A DNA stretch of 64,000 nucleotides. Origin: Clostridium hydrogenum (GTDB lineage: Bacteria; Bacillota; Clostridia; Clostridiales; Clostridiaceae). The DNA lies in NCBI RefSeq assembly GCF_021432385.1, contig NZ_JAEACT010000004.1, positions 930,001-994,000 on the forward strand, read 5' to 3'. The notes below the pieces were generated by a model. It was given only the letters and a program-made list of their open reading frames with translations. It had not been told where the DNA came from and ran no database searches. How positions within the stretch are numbered: position 1 is the stretch's first letter; each line of letters begins with the position of its first letter. This document shows positions 1 through 8,014 of this stretch, piece by piece. Both the position numbers and the translations under genes were made by a program.

Positions 1-303
1 CTTTGCACCTATTATAGCAAAAACTAAATCATCATATTCACCTATTGTATATGGAAGCTCCGAGCCACAGGTTGGGCATACTTTTGTAGTTGATACTTCC
101 CCACATTCACTACAGTGCATGGATTTTGGAATTTCTTTAACTTCTGTATTTTCATTAAACATTATCTTATTATTTTTAGCATTTAAACATATTTGTCCAT
201 CTTTATTGTATCTTTCATTTTTGCATATAAATCCAACTTCATTTAAGCCATGTTTTGTAAAACAAAATGGACATATATAGTAATCTTTCTTACCAAAATT
301 CAT
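1..303 (-). CDS. Zinc-ribbon protein with start of a probable P-loop GTPase domain (partial at window edge)
   Basis: The first 101 residues are visible and the gene runs off the left edge. I see paired cysteines CPFC (11-14), CSEC (64-67) and CPTC (76-79), plus C27 and C39, which look like two zinc ribbons. They are followed by LVFAIIGAK (93-101), the hydrophobic strand and first residues expected of a Walker A loop. From memory this layout matches zinc-ribbon TRAFAC-type GTPases of the DO-GTPase2 kind found in bacterial conflict systems; the GTPase part itself is off-window, so this is inference. The ATG has an AGGAAG Shine-Dalgarno site. It starts 12 bases after the stop of the upstream gene (315-1565), so the two form an operon. 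Confidence 0.55.
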   Translation of the reverse strand, partial: MNFGKKDYYICPFCFTKHGLNEVGFICKNERYNKDGQICLNAKNNKIMFNENTEVKEIPKSMHCSECGEVSTTKVCPTCGSELPYTIGEYDDLVFAIIGAK

Positions 304-314
304 AACTTCACTTC

Positions 315-1565
315 CTATTTGAAATATAATTCTCTCTTTGCTGGTGGTATTATCCTAAACATTGAACTATTTCTTTCATCCTCTAAAAATAGCTTAATAT
401 ATGTGTTTTTCTTTATTATATTAATTGGTATTTCAACTTCCACAGTCTCATGCTTACCTATTTTTATATAATCAAATTTGTAGATTTCCTCACCGTCAGA
501 TTTGAAAACAGGCATGTTTCCTTTTTTCGCAATAAGTACTGTAGGTGGCATGTTAACTTCCTCAGATGACGTGCTAAATATTATACTTACAGCTTTAATA
601 CCATAAAATAACTTTCTTTTAACCTTTAATTCATATGAAATTTCACTTGGAGACTTACTTACAATAAGTCGTCTCTTTCCTTCAAGGTAATTTATTTCAC
701 CATTAGCCTCGATAATTGGGAAAACACAAAAATAATAATTTTCCTCTTTAATTTTGTGAATTGTAAACTGTCCTATAGTTTCTCCGTAATTTTTTTCTAC
801 TATTATTTTTACAGCACTGCTATCATCAGGTTTTGTAGGAAATTTATCATTTCTATATAAAATTAATGTCTTTTTAACGCCATATGGCCAATCCCAATCT
901 ATTGAAAGCTGATTATATTTAACCTCTCCTCTTATAACTCTTATATTCTCAGGTAACCTACCGGGCTCAATATCTTCTACTTCTTTCGCCTCGTATGATA
1001 CTTTTTCTGGCTTCTTCACTTCTTTAATCTTAATATCATCATCAGTATCATAATTCTTTTCATCTTCAACTTTTGTCTTATTTACACTTAAATTTTCTTC
1101 TACATCTTTAATAGCAGAAATTAAAATGGCATCACTAATTTCAATATTTTCCTTCTGTATTTCTTCATTTGGAGCTTCTTCGCTTTTAAATTTTAAAATA
1201 GCCTCATTTATTTTATCTCTGTCAATTCGTATGGTGTCCCCAAGATTAATATTTTCTTGTTCCTTACTTTCACTTTTCTCTCCAATTTTATATTCTTTAA
1301 CATCATCTATCTCTTCCGCATTATTTTCAATTTCATCTTGCTTACAAGGATTTATATTCTCTGAATATTCTTCTATATACTTTTCATTTTGTGTAAGCTT
1401 TGAAATTTCTTGTCTTATTTCCTTTTCTGTAAATATAGAAAATTCTTCTTTAAAGTTATTTATTTCATCTTGTGTAATGTCATCTTTTATAGACAGCACT
1501 ACTTCTATTTCATCCTTTAATTCGCTAATTGCCTTTTCTTTGTTTTCACAATCCAATAAATTCAC
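315..1565 (-). CDS. Acidic-linker protein with C-terminal beta-rich (FN3-like) domain, operon partner of the zinc-ribbon/P-loop gene
   Basis: About 416 residues. Residues 1-200 are highly charged (Glu/Lys/Asp), low complexity and probably disordered. Residues about 205-416 alternate short hydrophobic strands and include WDWPYGVKKTLILYRNDKFP, which reads like a fibronectin-III or Ig-like sandwich. There is no signal peptide or membrane segment, so it should be cytoplasmic. The open frame starts with GTG at 1565, but the GAGGTG there is better read as the Shine-Dalgarno site for the in-frame TTG at 1554-1556, three codons in. Function is unknown. Tight coupling to the downstream zinc-ribbon/P-loop gene suggests an adaptor or sensor for it. 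It shares its upstream control region with the gene at 8015-10234. Confidence 0.7.
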   Translation of the reverse strand: MNLLDCENKEKAISELKDEIEVVLSIKDDITQDEINNFKEEFSIFTEKEIRQEISKLTQNEKYIEEYSENINPCKQDEIENNAEEIDDVKEYKIGEKSESKEQENINLGDTIRIDRDKINEAILKFKSEEAPNEEIQKENIEISDAILISAIKDVEENLSVNKTKVEDEKNYDTDDDIKIKEVKKPEKVSYEAKEVEDIEPGRLPENIRVIRGEVKYNQLSIDWDWPYGVKKTLILYRNDKFPTKPDDSSAVKIIVEKNYGETIGQFTIHKIKEENYYFCVFPIIEANGEINYLEGKRRLIVSKSPSEISYELKVKRKLFYGIKAVSIIFSTSSEEVNMPPTVLIAKKGNMPVFKSDGEEIYKFDYIKIGKHETVEVEIPINIIKKNTYIKLFLEDERNSSMFRIIPPAKRELYFK

Positions 1566-1590
1566 CTCAAATCACTAGACTATGATTTTA

Positions 1591-1688
1591 ATTATAAATT
1601 TATTTAGTTTGGTTGTCTACTCTCTTTTGCTTTTAAACCCAAGTAAATCAGCCACTTTCTGAAGCTTAATTTATTAAATTTTCTTGAA
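1591..1688 (-). promoter_or_regulatory. Promoter and conserved upstream block of the zinc-ribbon/P-loop operon (copy 1)
   Basis: On the minus strand, TAGACA (1614-1619) and TATAAT (1591-1596) are separated by exactly 17 bases. A further 69 bases upstream, beginning TTCAAGAAAA, match the block before the gene at 8015-10234 almost position for position. The 75-base stretch from the -35 outward has the same length at both places and about 80 percent identity by eye. Such conservation beyond -35/-10 suggests a common activator or operator. Confidence 0.75.
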
Positions 1689-1699
1689 CAACACATATT

Positions 1700-1730
1700 A
1701 AAACAGAGTACAGACATTGCACTCTGTTTT
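1700..1730. repeat. Short hairpin related to the heptad repeat termini
   Basis: AAAACAGAGT (1700-1709) pairs perfectly with ACTCTGTTTT (1721-1730). The CAGAGTACAG text resembles the termini of repeat family A. It lies between divergent promoters and may be a decayed repeat remnant or a weak terminator. Confidence 0.4.
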
Positions 1731-1756
1731 AAATTGTATTTTATGTAATTTTTTGC

Positions 1757-1808
1757 TTGACTTTTGTTTCCTACAAGTGTAATCTATAAATACGTACTAC
1801 ACTTGTAG
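1757..1808 (+). promoter_or_regulatory. blaI-type promoter with two BlaI operators
   Basis: TTGACT (1757-1762) and TAATCT (1780-1785) are 17 bases apart. CTACAAGTGTA (1771-1781) and its exact reverse complement TACACTTGTAG (1798-1808) flank the start region. Each contains the TACA/TGTA half-site pattern of BlaI/MecI operators. The first covers the -10 and the second overlaps the Shine-Dalgarno site, so the repressor encoded directly downstream should shut off its own operon. Confidence 0.75.
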
Positions 1809-1825
1809 GAAGGAGATAAATTTTA

Positions 1826-2206
1826 ATGAATAATAAGAAATGCAAAATATCTGATGCTGAATGGCTTGTAATCAAAATACTGTGGAAAGAACCTCAATTA
1901 ACTTCTACTCAGATAATTGAAAACTTAAGTTCAAAAACTGATTGGAAACCAAAAACTATTCATTCGCTAATTAATAGACTAGTTAATAAAGGAGCTTTAG
2001 GCGTTAATAAGGAAGGTCCTCAATTTAAATTTTATCCACTTTTAAATAAAAATGATTATGTCATGGAAGAAACTAAGTCCTTTATTAAAAAAGTCTACGA
2101 TGGATCAGTTAATCTCATGATTAGCAATTTCATTAATAACAAAAGTCTATCTAAAAATGAAATTGAGGAATTACAACGCTTGCTTGATGAAGGTATGAAA
2201 AAATGA
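1826..2206 (+). CDS. BlaI/MecI/CopY-family transcriptional repressor
   Basis: 126 residues, the usual family size. It has an N-terminal winged helix (SDAEWLVIKILWKEP, then QIIENL and KTIHSLINRLVNKGAL) and a C-terminal dimerisation helix region from about residue 75. BlaI-family repressors are cleaved when a partner M56 membrane protease is activated, and that partner gene begins 18 bases downstream. Two BlaI-type operators sit over the promoter. The target is not a beta-lactamase, since none is present here; autoregulation of this two-gene operon is the only control visible. Confidence 0.9.
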   Translation: MNNKKCKISDAEWLVIKILWKEPQLTSTQIIENLSSKTDWKPKTIHSLINRLVNKGALGVNKEGPQFKFYPLLNKNDYVMEETKSFIKKVYDGSVNLMISNFINNKSLSKNEIEELQRLLDEGMKK

Positions 2207-2224
2207 AAGGTATGGTGAAACCTT

Positions 2225-3883
2225 ATGGGTTTAGCTAATTTATTTCTACAAATTGTATCCTTATCATTAATGGGCAGTATATTTGCACTTGTCATTTTGC
2301 TAATAAAAGCTATCTTCAGAAAAAAACTCAGTGGCAAATTTCATTACTATATTTGGTTTTTACTTGTACTAAAACTTACAATACCATTAAATCTTCAACC
2401 TCAATTAAATACCTTTAAATTTATTAATAATAATTCTCAAAAATATGATGTGTCTTCAGTAGTAAATAAAAACTTTTCCAGCATTACAAATTTAAATACT
2501 AATACGGCTTATCAAGTTACTGCACCAAAATATAATTATGCAAAACCAATAACTGTACACAACACATTTAATTTTAAAACAGCCTCCCTAATTTGGGTTA
2601 TTGGAATCTTACTGATTATATCATATATAATTTTTGTGAATATAATGTTATTAATCAATATAAAAAGAAATTCTATTTGTAATAGACATGATGTAAATGA
2701 CATATTAAAAGAAACTAAATTAAAACTTGGTATAAACTCAAAAATACCCATTATTTGCAGCAACAATATAAAATCACCAGCTGTTTATGGAATTATACAC
2801 CCTAAAATATTAATTTCTCAACATGTTATTGATAGATTATCTTTACAAGAACTAAAATTTATATTTTTACATGAATTAATTCATATAAAAAGGAAAGACC
2901 TAATAATAAATGTAGTCATTATGCTTCTTCAGGTTATATATTGGTTCAACCCATTAATTTTATACGCACTTTATGAGTTTAAACAAGATTGCGAGTTAGC
3001 ATGCGATGCCACCGCCCTCTCCGTTTTAGATTTTAGCGAAATTAGAAAATATGGTGAAACTATTATTACTATGCTTAAAATACTTTCAAAACCAAATTTG
3101 TTTATTGGAACTTTAGGTTTTTCTAGTAGATATAGTAAAAGGAGAATAATTATGATCTCATCATTTAATAAAAAATCAATTACAAGTACTGTTATAGCTT
3201 TATGTTTAATATTTATGGCTGGTTGTTCAAGTACGTCTAAAACTCTGAGTAGTAATTTAAACAATACTACAAATACATCTAATGCAACTGCTTCTTCCAA
3301 TAAAAATGCTACAAATACTTCTTCAAGTAGTACACCCAAAAATTCCGTAATTAATTCAATTAACTCTGAACAAAATTCTAATTCACAAAATATACTTCTT
3401 AAAAATATTAAAAATTCAGCTTCAGAAGGTAAAATTATAAACTCCGATTTTGCGGTTTATACTACTTCTATTCAGATTATCGAAGCAAAATTGGGAAAAG
3501 CAGATAGAGAAGATTCTGTGCCACAGATTAAAAATAGTAAATTTTACACTTATTCAAAATACAATGTCGTTTTTGGAGTTAAAAGAGGGCAAGTTTTTGA
3601 AGTAAGGTCATTTGATAGTAGATTAAGTCAACTATCCCTTACAATGGTAAGGAGTTTTTTCGGAAATCCTGTATACAATGTAACAGTTAATGGCCAAAAA
3701 ATTATTGGCTATACAACATTGGTCATAGACAACAAGACGCATGAAAAATATAAAGTTAAAATTGAATTTGTATTTTCTAAACCTTTAAAGGGTAATAATG
3801 AGCCTATATTGAATCATTACTTTGTTTTAGATCCTCGTAGTACAGCTGATGATATGGCAAATGATCCAGGAATACAATGGTAG
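2225..3883 (+). CDS. M56 (BlaR1-like) membrane metalloprotease fused to a DUF4309/YjgB-like C-terminal domain
   Basis: 552 residues. N-terminal membrane segments lie at about 5-30, 40-55 and 120-145. The zinc motif HELIH is at 216-220, followed by the M56 FKQDCELACDATA segment. A further hydrophobic segment ends in a lipobox-like MAGC (Cys about 334), and then comes a Ser/Asn/Thr-rich linker to about 390. The C-terminal 150 residues (for example YNVVFGVKRGQVFEVRSFDS) resemble the extracytoplasmic DUF4309/YjgB domain rather than the penicillin-binding sensor of BlaR1. The protease presumably inactivates the adjacent BlaI-type repressor in response to a non-beta-lactam envelope signal; that is inference. 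ATG start; translation is probably coupled to the repressor gene. Confidence 0.85.
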   Translation: MGLANLFLQIVSLSLMGSIFALVILLIKAIFRKKLSGKFHYYIWFLLVLKLTIPLNLQPQLNTFKFINNNSQKYDVSSVVNKNFSSITNLNTNTAYQVTAPKYNYAKPITVHNTFNFKTASLIWVIGILLIISYIIFVNIMLLINIKRNSICNRHDVNDILKETKLKLGINSKIPIICSNNIKSPAVYGIIHPKILISQHVIDRLSLQELKFIFLHELIHIKRKDLIINVVIMLLQVIYWFNPLILYALYEFKQDCELACDATALSVLDFSEIRKYGETIITMLKILSKPNLFIGTLGFSSRYSKRRIIMISSFNKKSITSTVIALCLIFMAGCSSTSKTLSSNLNNTTNTSNATASSNKNATNTSSSSTPKNSVINSINSEQNSNSQNILLKNIKNSASEGKIINSDFAVYTTSIQIIEAKLGKADREDSVPQIKNSKFYTYSKYNVVFGVKRGQVFEVRSFDSRLSQLSLTMVRSFFGNPVYNVTVNGQKIIGYTTLVIDNKTHEKYKVKIEFVFSKPLKGNNEPILNHYFVLDPRSTADDMANDPGIQW

Positions 3884-3897
3884 ATGTATAGTCAAAA

Positions 3898-3944
3898 GAC
3901 TGTTACAATAGCAATTGAATTCTATTGTAATAGTCCTTTTATTT
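3898..3944 (+). terminator. Terminator after the BlaI/M56 operon
   Basis: A 14-base-pair stem (3898-3911 with 3922-3935, one G-T pair) with a 10-base loop, followed by CTTTTATTT. It lies 15 bases after the stop and could work in both directions for the convergent lysozyme gene. Confidence 0.8.
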
Positions 3945-3952
3945 AATAGTTT

Positions 3953-4882
3953 CTATACATTTTCATCGAGTAGCATACTCCAGGTTGCTGGTCCTACAAT
4001 TCCATCTGCAGTACGTCCGTGATTTGATTGCCAGCTTTCAACATATGACTCAGTTATACTACCAAATGTACCATCAACTGAAGAACCGCAACGAAATTGA
4101 ATATATCGCGTTGCATATTCATAATGAGGATATGCAACGCCATCTGTAGGTCTTGAAAAAATTTGATCTGAAGCCCCTTCTGTCATACTTCCCCAAATAC
4201 CATCTTCAGTCAATCCCATAATACCTTGAAATTCTTCAATGCCTGATGTCGTAAGAGGTCCCTGTATACCATCTACAACTAAACCTAGCTTAAGCAAAGT
4301 ATTTAACTTTTGCTGAATTTGTGCAACACTATTATCTGTAGGTGTAGGCTGAACATTGCCTGATAAAACGATACTATCAAAACAGTCTCTATCTACATCA
4401 CCAGAAATACCGTCAACTTGTCCATACCATGAATATTGAATACCTGCATATCCATTTGTACCTGAAGGTGATGTTCCTGGCTCTGCTATCCAAATTTTAT
4501 TTAATGCTAAACCAGTATTATCAGCAATTGAATGAGATCCATAAAATATCAAATTAGAATTTTGAGCCATAAACTGGTTTATAAAGCTGTAATCAGCATT
4601 ATCAATTTCATAATCTAAGCAAGGTTTTAAATCTTGTCCATAACCACTTATTGCATTCATAAAGTAGTTATATTCTGCTGTAGGACTATTTGTAGAAGCA
4701 AAATGATAAAAACCAACTAATATTCCAGCAGCCTTTGCTCCATTATACTGAGAATTCATTAACGGGTTGGTATATGATACTCCCTCAGTAGCTTTTATAT
4801 ATACCATTTGAATACCACTATTTTTTACAGAACTCCAATTTGTAACGTTTGTACCTGAAAATACATCTATTCCTTGATACAT
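3953..4882 (-). CDS. lyc: GH25 lysozyme (autolytic N-acetylmuramidase) with C-terminal peptidoglycan-binding repeats
   Basis: 309 residues from the ATG at 4882. An in-frame upstream ATG at 4918 is rejected because AAGGAG lies 10 bases before 4882 and the family begins at this YQGIDVFSG. Residues 1-185 are a GH25 muramidase: DVFSG start, YIKATEG, GFYHF, and the acidic DYEID. The remainder carries two peptidoglycan-binding units (GLVVDGIQGPLT and GSSVDGTFGSITE). There is no signal peptide, as in the C. acetobutylicum autolytic lysozyme, which it resembles strongly in the C-terminal part. It lies directly downstream of a TcdR/BotR-like sigma gene and has its own similar promoter. The route of export is not evident and no holin is seen. 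Confidence 0.93.
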   Translation of the reverse strand: MYQGIDVFSGTNVTNWSSVKNSGIQMVYIKATEGVSYTNPLMNSQYNGAKAAGILVGFYHFASTNSPTAEYNYFMNAISGYGQDLKPCLDYEIDNADYSFINQFMAQNSNLIFYGSHSIADNTGLALNKIWIAEPGTSPSGTNGYAGIQYSWYGQVDGISGDVDRDCFDSIVLSGNVQPTPTDNSVAQIQQKLNTLLKLGLVVDGIQGPLTTSGIEEFQGIMGLTEDGIWGSMTEGASDQIFSRPTDGVAYPHYEYATRYIQFRCGSSVDGTFGSITESYVESWQSNHGRTADGIVGPATWSMLLDENV

Positions 4883-4947
4883 TTGTAAATCACTCCTTAA
4901 ATTTCTACTTATTTTCAATCGATTGAATTTTTATTTACACTATATAT

Positions 4948-4973
4948 ATAAGAATTTTGCTTTATTTTGTAAA
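4948..4973 (-). promoter_or_regulatory. TTTACA-type promoter of the lysozyme gene
   Basis: On the minus strand GTTTACAAAATA carries a -35 TTTACA (4968-4973), just past the sigma gene stop, with TCTTAT (4948-4953) 14 bases downstream. The same -35 text occurs before the sigma gene. TTTACA is the known -35 of TcdR/BotR/TetR/UviA sigma factors; the assignment here is inference. Confidence 0.55.
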
Positions 4974-4975
4974 CT

Positions 4976-5503
4976 TTAGTAGTTAATATATTTTTTCATA
5001 TTTTTAAGTGCTCTGTTTTTAATTCTGTTAATAGCTTGTCTAGATGTGCATAGTCTACTTGCTATTTCTACATCACTATATTGAAGAAAAAACCTTTGTA
5101 TTATTATGTCCCTTTGTAAATCAGATAGGTTGTCCAATAAATTTTTAATCAAAAGAGAATTATCAGCACTTATATAATATTTATCGGTACATGTGTCTAA
5201 ATTCAACTCTGTTTCTATTCCTTCGATTTTACTCTTCTTTTTAGATAGGTATATATATTTATTTTTTATAGATTTACTTATATATCCAACTATACATTCA
5301 TCTTTCTGCAAATATTGCTTATCAGCTATAGGCATAAAAAGTACAGTTTCTATTAACGTAATTATTAATTCTGATTTTGCATCATCATAATTCAATTTTC
5401 TTGCATATTTCTTTATCAAAGGATCAAATTTATTCAAAATTTTCATTAGTGAATTTTCATCTTTGTTTTTTGCACTAATCATCATAGTATACAAATTATC
5501 CAT
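4976..5503 (-). CDS. Small sigma-70 family factor, TcdR/BotR/UviA-like (group 5)
   Basis: 175 residues. The N-terminal region (about 1-100, with NKFDPLIKKYARKL) fits sigma region 2. The C-terminal part (LSDLQRDIIIQRFFLQYSDV, then EIASRLCTSRQAINRIKNRA) is a region 4 helix-turn-helix. Length and layout match the toxin and bacteriocin sigma factors TcdR, BotR, TetR and UviA rather than ordinary ECF factors, and no anti-sigma gene is adjacent. The only neighbour with a matching promoter is the lysozyme gene downstream; a toxin or holin gene is absent. The ATG is preceded by GGAGGGG. Confidence 0.8.
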   Translation of the reverse strand: MDNLYTMMISAKNKDENSLMKILNKFDPLIKKYARKLNYDDAKSELIITLIETVLFMPIADKQYLQKDECIVGYISKSIKNKYIYLSKKKSKIEGIETELNLDTCTDKYYISADNSLLIKNLLDNLSDLQRDIIIQRFFLQYSDVEIASRLCTSRQAINRIKNRALKNMKKYINY

Positions 5504-5531
5504 AATACCCCTCCATATTTTTTATATGGTT

Positions 5532-5558
5532 AAAAGATAAAATGTTCTATTTTGTAAA
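5532..5558 (-). promoter_or_regulatory. TTTACA-type promoter of the sigma gene
   Basis: On the minus strand GTTTACAAAATA (-35 TTTACA at 5553-5558) is followed 15 bases later by TCTTTT (5532-5537). It is nearly the same as the lysozyme promoter, which suggests autoregulation. Confidence 0.55.
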
Positions 5559-5618
5559 CCAATTATTTTTTTACATTTATAATATATAAATATTTATCCA
5601 TAATACTCAATTTATTAC

Positions 5619-5636
5619 TTGTTTTGTACAAAACAA
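5619..5636. promoter_or_regulatory. 18-bp perfect palindrome upstream of the sigma gene
   Basis: TTGTTTTGTACAAAACAA is a perfect dyad about 60 bp upstream of the sigma gene -35. It could be an operator; no candidate regulator is adjacent. It could equally be part of the termination region of the chemotaxis gene. Confidence 0.35.
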
Positions 5637-5637
5637 T

Positions 5638-5684
5638 AGAAAGGCGGTAAAAATCTTGTAATACAAGATTTTTACCGCCTTTCT
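5638..5684 (-). terminator. 23-bp perfect hairpin, probable terminator of the chemotaxis gene
   Basis: The left arm AGAAAGGCGGTAAAAATCTT (5638-5657, extending to 5660) is mirrored exactly by 5662-5684 with almost no loop. On the minus strand it is followed by a T-rich stretch. The length and perfection exceed a normal terminator. Confidence 0.6.
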
Positions 5685-5691
5685 ATTAAAT

Positions 5692-5751
5692 AAATTGGCT
5701 ATGTTTTAAATAAGTGTTGATTTTCACACTTATCTAAAACATAGCCAATTT
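5692..5751. repeat. Repeat family B, copy 1
   Basis: A 26-base arm GGCTATGTTTTAAATAAGTG (with AAATT outside and T inside) pairs with 5726-5751 around a short TGATTTTC loop. Near-identical inner arms occur at 14541-14610 and 60940-60995. It lies just downstream of the chemotaxis gene stop. Confidence 0.85.
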
Positions 5752-5772
5752 ATTTAATATCCTGCGATACAC

Positions 5773-7782
5773 TTACTTCGCATTAGTTTTAAATTTTTCA
5801 ACAAAGTTATTAAGTTCAATTGCCACAGCACTTAATTCCTCTGCGCTTGATGCAAGCTGTTCAACTATAGCTGATTGATTCTCTGCTGCTTTAGCCACCT
5901 CTGAACTTTCACCTGCTGTAAAATGTGCAATCTCTGCAATAGAAGAAGTAAGTTCAACTATCTTTGTTGAATTATCCACTTCATCTTTTGTAACATTAAC
6001 AGTCTCATCAATATCCTTTACTATACTGTTTACGGAATTTATAATATACATAAATGCCCTATCAGTTTCATTAATAGCATCTACTCCAACTTTTACCGTC
6101 TCTCTTCCATCTGCTGCTGATTTTACAGCTTTAGAAATTTGACCAACCATTTCATTTATTAGGTTGTCTATCTCATTTGCTTGTAAAGTGGTTTGTTCTG
6201 AAAGTTCTCTAACTTCTTCAGCAACAACAGCAAATCCTTTTCCGTGTTCTCCAGCCCTAGCAGCTTCTATTGCCGCATTTAAGGCTAAAAGATTTGTTTG
6301 TGACGATATTCCATTTATGGTTCCTATAATCCCGCCAACTCTTTTGGAAAGGTCATTTAATACTCCAAGGATATTTGCAGTTTCATCTGCGAACTTACTT
6401 ATATCCCCAATAGCATTAATCGTGCTTTCAAGTTTATTTCTTCCTTCTTTTGCTGTATTCATTGTATACTCTGAATTTTTCTTAGATTCAATTGCCTTCT
6501 CCTCTGCAACCTTGACAAGGTCTGATAATTCATTTAATGCAGCTGAGGTTTCCTTAACAAGCTGATTCTGCTTGTCAGCATTATTAGCAACCTGTTGTAT
6601 ACTAGAATCTATTTGCTGAGTTGATGCACTTATCTCCTCACTTGAAGCTGAAAGTTCCTGTGAAGATGCTGTAAAATCACCCGAACCAGCTCTAATTTTA
6701 TTTATAATTCCAGCTTGATTTTCAATCATTACATTAAAATTCTCACCTAAATCTTGAATTTCATCTTTAGTATTTATATCAGCTTTAACTGTTAAATCAC
6801 CATTTCCAGCAGTTTTCATAAGTAATTTTAGTTTTTCAATAGGCCTTATTATATTTTTTTGGGTTATACTAGAAGCTATTAAAACACATATTACAGCTGA
6901 AATTAAAGCTATTATTACTGTTCCTATTTGAATCATATTTAAGGTTTGTCTATTTTCGCCTAGGTTTGCTGAACCAATTGCTATCCATCCATCTACGCCT
7001 ACTGATTCATAATACACCCTTTCAGTTCCATTATCACCTTTATATGTACCAAATCCGCTTGTGCCACTTTTCATTTTAGCTACAAGTTTTTTAAGCTGAG
7101 TATCTTTGGCACTTGATAAGTTTTGTGTAAATGATTTGCTCTTAGTAGGATGGTAGATTACGAGCCCTGAACTATCTATCATATATACAAAACCTTTGTT
7201 ACCTATTTTTATTTGAGAAACATAATTTGCAATATCATCAAATTTTATTGTTCCTACTACTGCACCAACAACTTTATCATCTTGTTTTAAAGGATAAGTA
7301 ATAGCTATTACTCTATTTCCTGTAGTTTGTGACAATTCAATTGCACTTGTATCTGGAGTTCCTCTTAAAGCACTTTGAACAGAATCATTGCTGCTTAAAT
7401 CAATATTTACATTTTCATCATCACTAGTAATTATTTCTTTTCCTTGCCCATTAACTACTGATAACATTTCTATCTGGCTACCATTTTGCATTTTTAGCTG
7501 ACGCAAATAATTATATACAGGATCTCTTAAGCTCTCATCACCAGCTGCAAGTCCTGTAAGCTGAGGATTATTACTTAATTGCTGAACATAATTATTTACC
7601 GATGTTACATCTTGATTTATTGTATTAACAGCTTGAGTTGCTGCTGACTTGGCTAATTCATCTATTTTTTGATTAATTGCCTTTGATGCCATAATATCTG
7701 AAAATGCACCTAGCGCTATAAGCGGAATAATAATAAATACTAAAAATAATTTAATCAAGGTGTTTTTTAAACTCTTTTTCAA
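5773..7782 (-). CDS. Methyl-accepting chemotaxis protein (dCache sensor, HAMP, MCP signalling domain)
   Basis: 669 residues from a TTG start at 7782, chosen because GGAGGAGG sits 8 bases upstream; the longer ATG frame would place codons over that site. Membrane segment about 8-30, periplasmic-side dCache sensor about 40-275 (with [19 protein letters not shown] and the [16 protein letters not shown] core), second membrane segment about 285-310, then HAMP and the helical signalling domain with the tip [20 protein letters not shown]. It should sense a small extracellular ligand and control CheA. It is monocistronic. The last codons (GCG AAG TAA) lie next to repeat-derived sequence. Confidence 0.95.
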   Translation of the reverse strand: MKKSLKNTLIKLFLVFIIIPLIALGAFSDIMASKAINQKIDELAKSAATQAVNTINQDVTSVNNYVQQLSNNPQLTGLAAGDESLRDPVYNYLRQLKMQNGSQIEMLSVVNGQGKEIITSDDENVNIDLSSNDSVQSALRGTPDTSAIELSQTTGNRVIAITYPLKQDDKVVGAVVGTIKFDDIANYVSQIKIGNKGFVYMIDSSGLVIYHPTKSKSFTQNLSSAKDTQLKKLVAKMKSGTSGFGTYKGDNGTERVYYESVGVDGWIAIGSANLGENRQTLNMIQIGTVIIALISAVICVLIASSITQKNIIRPIEKLKLLMKTAGNGDLTVKADINTKDEIQDLGENFNVMIENQAGIINKIRAGSGDFTASSQELSASSEEISASTQQIDSSIQQVANNADKQNQLVKETSAALNELSDLVKVAEEKAIESKKNSEYTMNTAKEGRNKLESTINAIGDISKFADETANILGVLNDLSKRVGGIIGTINGISSQTNLLALNAAIEAARAGEHGKGFAVVAEEVRELSEQTTLQANEIDNLINEMVGQISKAVKSAADGRETVKVGVDAINETDRAFMYIINSVNSIVKDIDETVNVTKDEVDNSTKIVELTSSIAEIAHFTAGESSEVAKAAENQSAIVEQLASSAEELSAVAIELNNFVEKFKTNAK

Positions 7783-7944
7783 TTTTCTTACCTCCTCCGT
7801 TAAAACATATCTGCTACAAGTGGGTATCTTCATACTACATTTCTACATAATTCGTATATCGTGGGGCAAATTATGTAACAATTGCTCAAAATTTCTCAAT
7901 ACTTTCTTAATATTTATTATAGATTATTTATTGCAATTTTTCCA

Positions 7945-7993
7945 TAAAAAAAGTGCAATTATTTTCTTTTTTTTAAATAATCGCACCTTTTTC
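7945..7993. terminator. Bidirectional terminator between the 739-residue gene and the chemotaxis gene
   Basis: AAAAAGTGCAATTATTT pairs with AAATAATCGCACCTTTTT (one mismatch) with T/A runs on both sides. It is 22 bases beyond the stop of the minus-strand gene at 8015. Confidence 0.75.
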
Positions 7994-8014
7994 TAATGAT
8001 TTATTGAAGCCATT

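Noticed and set aside
1126-1578. 150-codon frame on the plus strand opposite the beta-domain gene
   Set aside because: Ser/Phe/Ile-rich mirror of an acidic coding region, no ribosome site; a shadow of the minus-strand gene.
4883-4918. Upstream ATG extension of the lysozyme
   Set aside because: It would cover the AAGGAG site, and the family begins at the inner ATG.
7783-7833. ATG extension of the chemotaxis receptor
   Set aside because: It includes the GGAGGAGG Shine-Dalgarno site; TTG at 7782 has ideal spacing.
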